Source: HGM11525 sp045649145 (GTDB lineage Bacteria > Bacillota > Clostridia > UBA1381). From it: DNA of 17,859 bases. The position numbers and the translations under genes were made by a program. Below are positions 16,401-17,859 of the stretch, one piece after another. Numbering within the stretch: the stretch's first letter is position 1; every line of letters begins with the position of its first letter. Under the pieces are notes generated by a model. The model saw only the letters and a program-made list of their open reading frames with translations. It made no database searches and was not told the DNA's origin. Location of the stretch: positions 1-17,859 of the forward strand of contig JAZRPK010000049.1 of NCBI GenBank assembly GCA_045649145.1, read 5' to 3'.

Positions 16401-17787
16401 CAAAATCAGGGGCGGTAAAGCCTAAAGACTCCGCAAAGGTCTGTATAAAGCTGCCGCAGCCTGATGAGCAGGCTTCGTTAAGCATTATCGAATCGATAAC
16501 GCCGTTTTTGATTTTCATACATTTCATATCCTGACCGCCGATATCGATGATAAAATCAACACCGGGCAGGAAAAATTCCGCCGCTTTGTAGTGGGCAATT
16601 GTTTCTATTTCGCCCTCCGGAATACGCAAAGCCGCCATCATAAGCTGCTCGCCGTAGCCTGTGGCACAAGCATTTTTTATGTAAGCACCCTCAGGCAGAC
16701 GCTTGTATATATCCTTAAGGATTTTAACGCCCATATCAATAGGACTTGCATCGTTTTTAGAATAATGCTCGTAAAGTATGCGTCCGTTATCGTCAATAAG
16801 AGCCGCCTTAATAGTGGTAGAGCCTATATCCATGCCGAGATAAACTGCGCCCTTAGCATCACACAAATCGGCACGCAGGGCGGTATTCTTGCTGTGTCTT
16901 GCTGTGAATTCGCTAAACTCAGCATCATCTTCGAAAAGCGCACGCATACGAGTTATTTCGCTTTCTGCATCGGGGCAGGTGTCGAGTGTTTCGATAAGTG
17001 TGTCAATGTCAACATCATCAGCGAGCTGATTAGTCATTGCAGCTCCGAGTGCGACGAACAGCTGTGCATTTTCGGGCGTGGTAAAGCTCTTTGCACGGCT
17101 TTCGAGCGTTATTTCAAAACGTTTCCTGAGAGCACTTAAAAAGTGCAGCGGTCCGCCTAAGAATACAATGTTGCCCGTAATGGGACGTCCTTGCGAAAGA
17201 CCGCTTATAGTTTGCGTTACAACCGCCTGAAAAATTGAGGCAGCGATATCCTCGCGTGCTGCACCCTCATTTAAGAGCGGCTGTACGTCAGATTTTGCGA
17301 AAACACCGCAACGAGCGGCAATGGGGTATATATTGGTATAATTTTCTGCAAGGGCATTAAGTCCTGCGGCATCGGTTTTAAGAAGTCCTGCCATCTGGTC
17401 TATAAAAGAGCCGGTACCTCCTGCACAGGTGCCGTTCATTCTCTGTTCTAATCCGTTTGTCAGGTAGAGGATTTTTGCATCCTCGCCGCCAAGCTCTATT
17501 ACGACATCTGTATCAGGCAACAGCTTGGATACAGCCTGCTTGGTCGCAATAACCTCCTGTACAAAACCGAGGTTTAACAGCTTTGCAATAAGAAGTCCGC
17601 CCGAGCCTGTAAGAAATACCGTCGCACTGATGCTGCCCAGCTTTTCTTTGATGTCAATTAAAAGCTTTTTGACAGTACTTTTAATATCTGAATAATGACG
17701 CATATAGTCTGCGTATATTATTTTGTCATGGTCGAGAACGACAGCCTTGACGGTTGTTGAACCCACGTCAATTCCCATTTTAAGCAT
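13495..17787 (-). CDS. large acyl-CoA dehydratase activase-type protein (tandem BcrAD/HgdC ATPases plus HgdB-like region)
   Basis: 1430 aa. In this family an ASKHA ATPase uses ATP to push electrons from an FeS cluster at very low potential into a partner enzyme. Module 1 (about 1-255) starts MGIDVGSTTVKA and has C121 (CAGGTGSF) and C160 (ARCGVF). Module 2 (about 316-575) repeats this with GMDIGSTTIKA, C440 (ACSSGCGSF) and C479 (TRCTVF). Next comes a Cys cluster C600, C603, C607, C626. Then come DUF2229/HgdB-like halves (about 664-943 and 1003-1400) with matching anchors (ACYP at 715-718 and 1054-1057; FGCG 927-930 and FACL 1351-1354). CCTCC (17796-17800) gives GGAGG 8 bases before the ATG. 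The substrate is unknown. Such giant 'activase-related' proteins are common but poorly characterised in Clostridia. Confidence 0.92.
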   Translation of the reverse strand: MLKMGIDVGSTTVKAVVLDHDKIIYADYMRHYSDIKSTVKKLLIDIKEKLGSISATVFLTGSGGLLIAKLLNLGFVQEVIATKQAVSKLLPDTDVVIELGGEDAKILYLTNGLEQRMNGTCAGGTGSFIDQMAGLLKTDAAGLNALAENYTNIYPIAARCGVFAKSDVQPLLNEGAAREDIAASIFQAVVTQTISGLSQGRPITGNIVFLGGPLHFLSALRKRFEITLESRAKSFTTPENAQLFVALGAAMTNQLADDVDIDTLIETLDTCPDAESEITRMRALFEDDAEFSEFTARHSKNTALRADLCDAKGAVYLGMDIGSTTIKAALIDDNGRILYEHYSKNDASPIDMGVKILKDIYKRLPEGAYIKNACATGYGEQLMMAALRIPEGEIETIAHYKAAEFFLPGVDFIIDIGGQDMKCMKIKNGVIDSIMLNEACSSGCGSFIQTFAESLGFTAPDFAKEALTAKNPVDLGTRCTVFMNSRVKQAQKEGATVGDISAGLSYSVVRNALYKVIKLRDPALMGEKIVVQGGTFNNNAILRAFEIVSEKNVVRPDIAGIMGAFGAALIAKERAKDEGCNIITSAELESFSYSGNLIRCKGCSNQCRLTVTKFADGRSFVSGNRCEKGAGFAKGHSELPNLFKYKYERVFSYTPLDSMTAPRGIIGLPRVLNMYENYPLWFTIFTKLGFSVQLSPESSHKIYELGIDSIPSESACYPAKLVHGHIESLVKSGVKTIFYPCVPYEQTEYKDAGNHFNCPIVTSYPEVIYNNMDCVRKNGVKFLYPFINLDDMASVAKQLKKTLEDFAIDKAEIDAAVKEGFSELAAFKADMRKKGEEVLRYLDENNERGIVLAGRPYHIDPEINHGIPEMITSLGFAVLTEDSIAHLGNLKRDIRVVDQWAYHTRLYESAAEVIKNERLEMIQLNSFGCGLDAVTTDQVQEILQSHERIYTTLKIDEVSNLGTARIRVRSLKAAVKERAENAFSPEEIEPYTISRVPFTTDEKKRHTLIFPQMSPVHFRLFEAVFNLNGYNAIVLENVTPEDVEAGLKSVNNDACYPSILVTGQLINAFKSGKCDPDSTSLMITQTGGGCRATNYIAFIRKALIEAGYPEVPVVSLNLSGLEANSGFKLTPLLLHDLIKACVLGDLLMTLLLATRPYELDKGRSDRVYRTLLAELYENFVSGRRTKLKMNKTVRKIVNAFLAIPTDDGARKPKVGVVGEILVKFHPGANNNIIDVIESEGGEAVMPGLLDFLMYCLYNNNFKHENLGTKKKVADLCNAGIWVIELYRKAVKKALSQTKYRDRTPEHISEIAEGASTVLQLGHSTGEGWFLTGEMIELIKKGVPNIVCVQPFACLPNHVTGKGMIKELRRQYPESNIVAVDYDPGASEVNQLNRIKLMIAVAFENLKKSDSNDIEKISKTERELSLDGGRI

Positions 17788-17828
17788 GAAAAACGCCTCC
17801 GTTAGTAAAATATTCCATACTTTCCCTC

Positions 17829-17845
17829 ATTATATATCAATTATA
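17829..17845 (-). promoter_or_regulatory. possible -10 region of the activase-hydF operon
   Basis: Two TATAAT hexamers on the minus strand (17840-17845 and 17829-17834), upstream of the GGAGG of the 1430-aa gene. For the nearer one only a poor -35 (TCGGAA, 17 bases upstream) is visible; the -35 of the other would lie outside the window. The short AT-rich region and the lack of any gene to the window edge support a promoter here. Confidence 0.42.
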
Positions 17846-17859
17846 TTCTTATTCCGATG

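Noticed and set aside
16591..17139. 182-codon plus-strand open frame inside the 1430-aa gene
   Set aside because: It is antisense to the conserved ATPase modules and is explained as a shadow of their coding constraint.
1..17859. CRISPR array, transposon, phage or integrated element
   Set aside because: No spaced direct repeats, transposase, integrase or flanking inverted repeats are visible; the genes are mostly core metabolism with even codon style.

Overview
The window looks like the chromosome of a low-to-mid GC Clostridia-type Firmicute. The evidence is the gene set and order (hprK, murB, whiA, dnaE, pfkA, a two-domain pyk), GGAGG-type ribosome binding sites, sigma-A-like promoters and an [FeFe]-hydrogenase maturase (an anaerobe's gene). 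Species cannot be named from sequence alone. No rRNA, tRNA, CRISPR array, insertion sequence or phage gene is visible, and no stretch of more than 300 bases lacks a gene.

Bases 1-6214, plus strand: the 3' part of hprK (HPr kinase/phosphorylase), then murB, whiA and dnaE, closely spaced and probably cotranscribed. The rapZ and yvcK genes that commonly precede whiA in Firmicutes, and the HPr gene that often follows it, are absent here. A promoter region with AT-rich palindromes (about 6225-6313) then starts a second plus-strand unit, 6362-10810: a 65-aa protein, pfkA, a hairpin, pyk, a hotdog-fold thioesterase and a D-2-hydroxyacid dehydrogenase. It ends at a strong bidirectional terminator (10815-10848).

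Bases 10855-17787, minus strand, read right to left: a 1430-aa activase-type protein (two tandem BcrAD/HgdC ATPase domains, a Cys cluster and two HgdB-like halves), hydF one base downstream of it, and then ilvA (threonine ammonia-lyase with an ACT domain) under its own promoter.

The clearest regulatory find is in front of ilvA. A near-consensus promoter is followed by a 28-codon leader peptide with six Ile codons (four consecutive), an intrinsic terminator with a U tract, and a segment that can pair with the terminator's 5' arm. This is the layout of ribosome-mediated transcription attenuation by isoleucine supply, in a phylum where T-box control is the usual expectation for such genes. The second notable point is the tight coupling of the large activase to hydF, which suggests a link between an ATP-driven low-potential electron-transfer protein and [FeFe]-hydrogenase maturation or another radical/FeS process.
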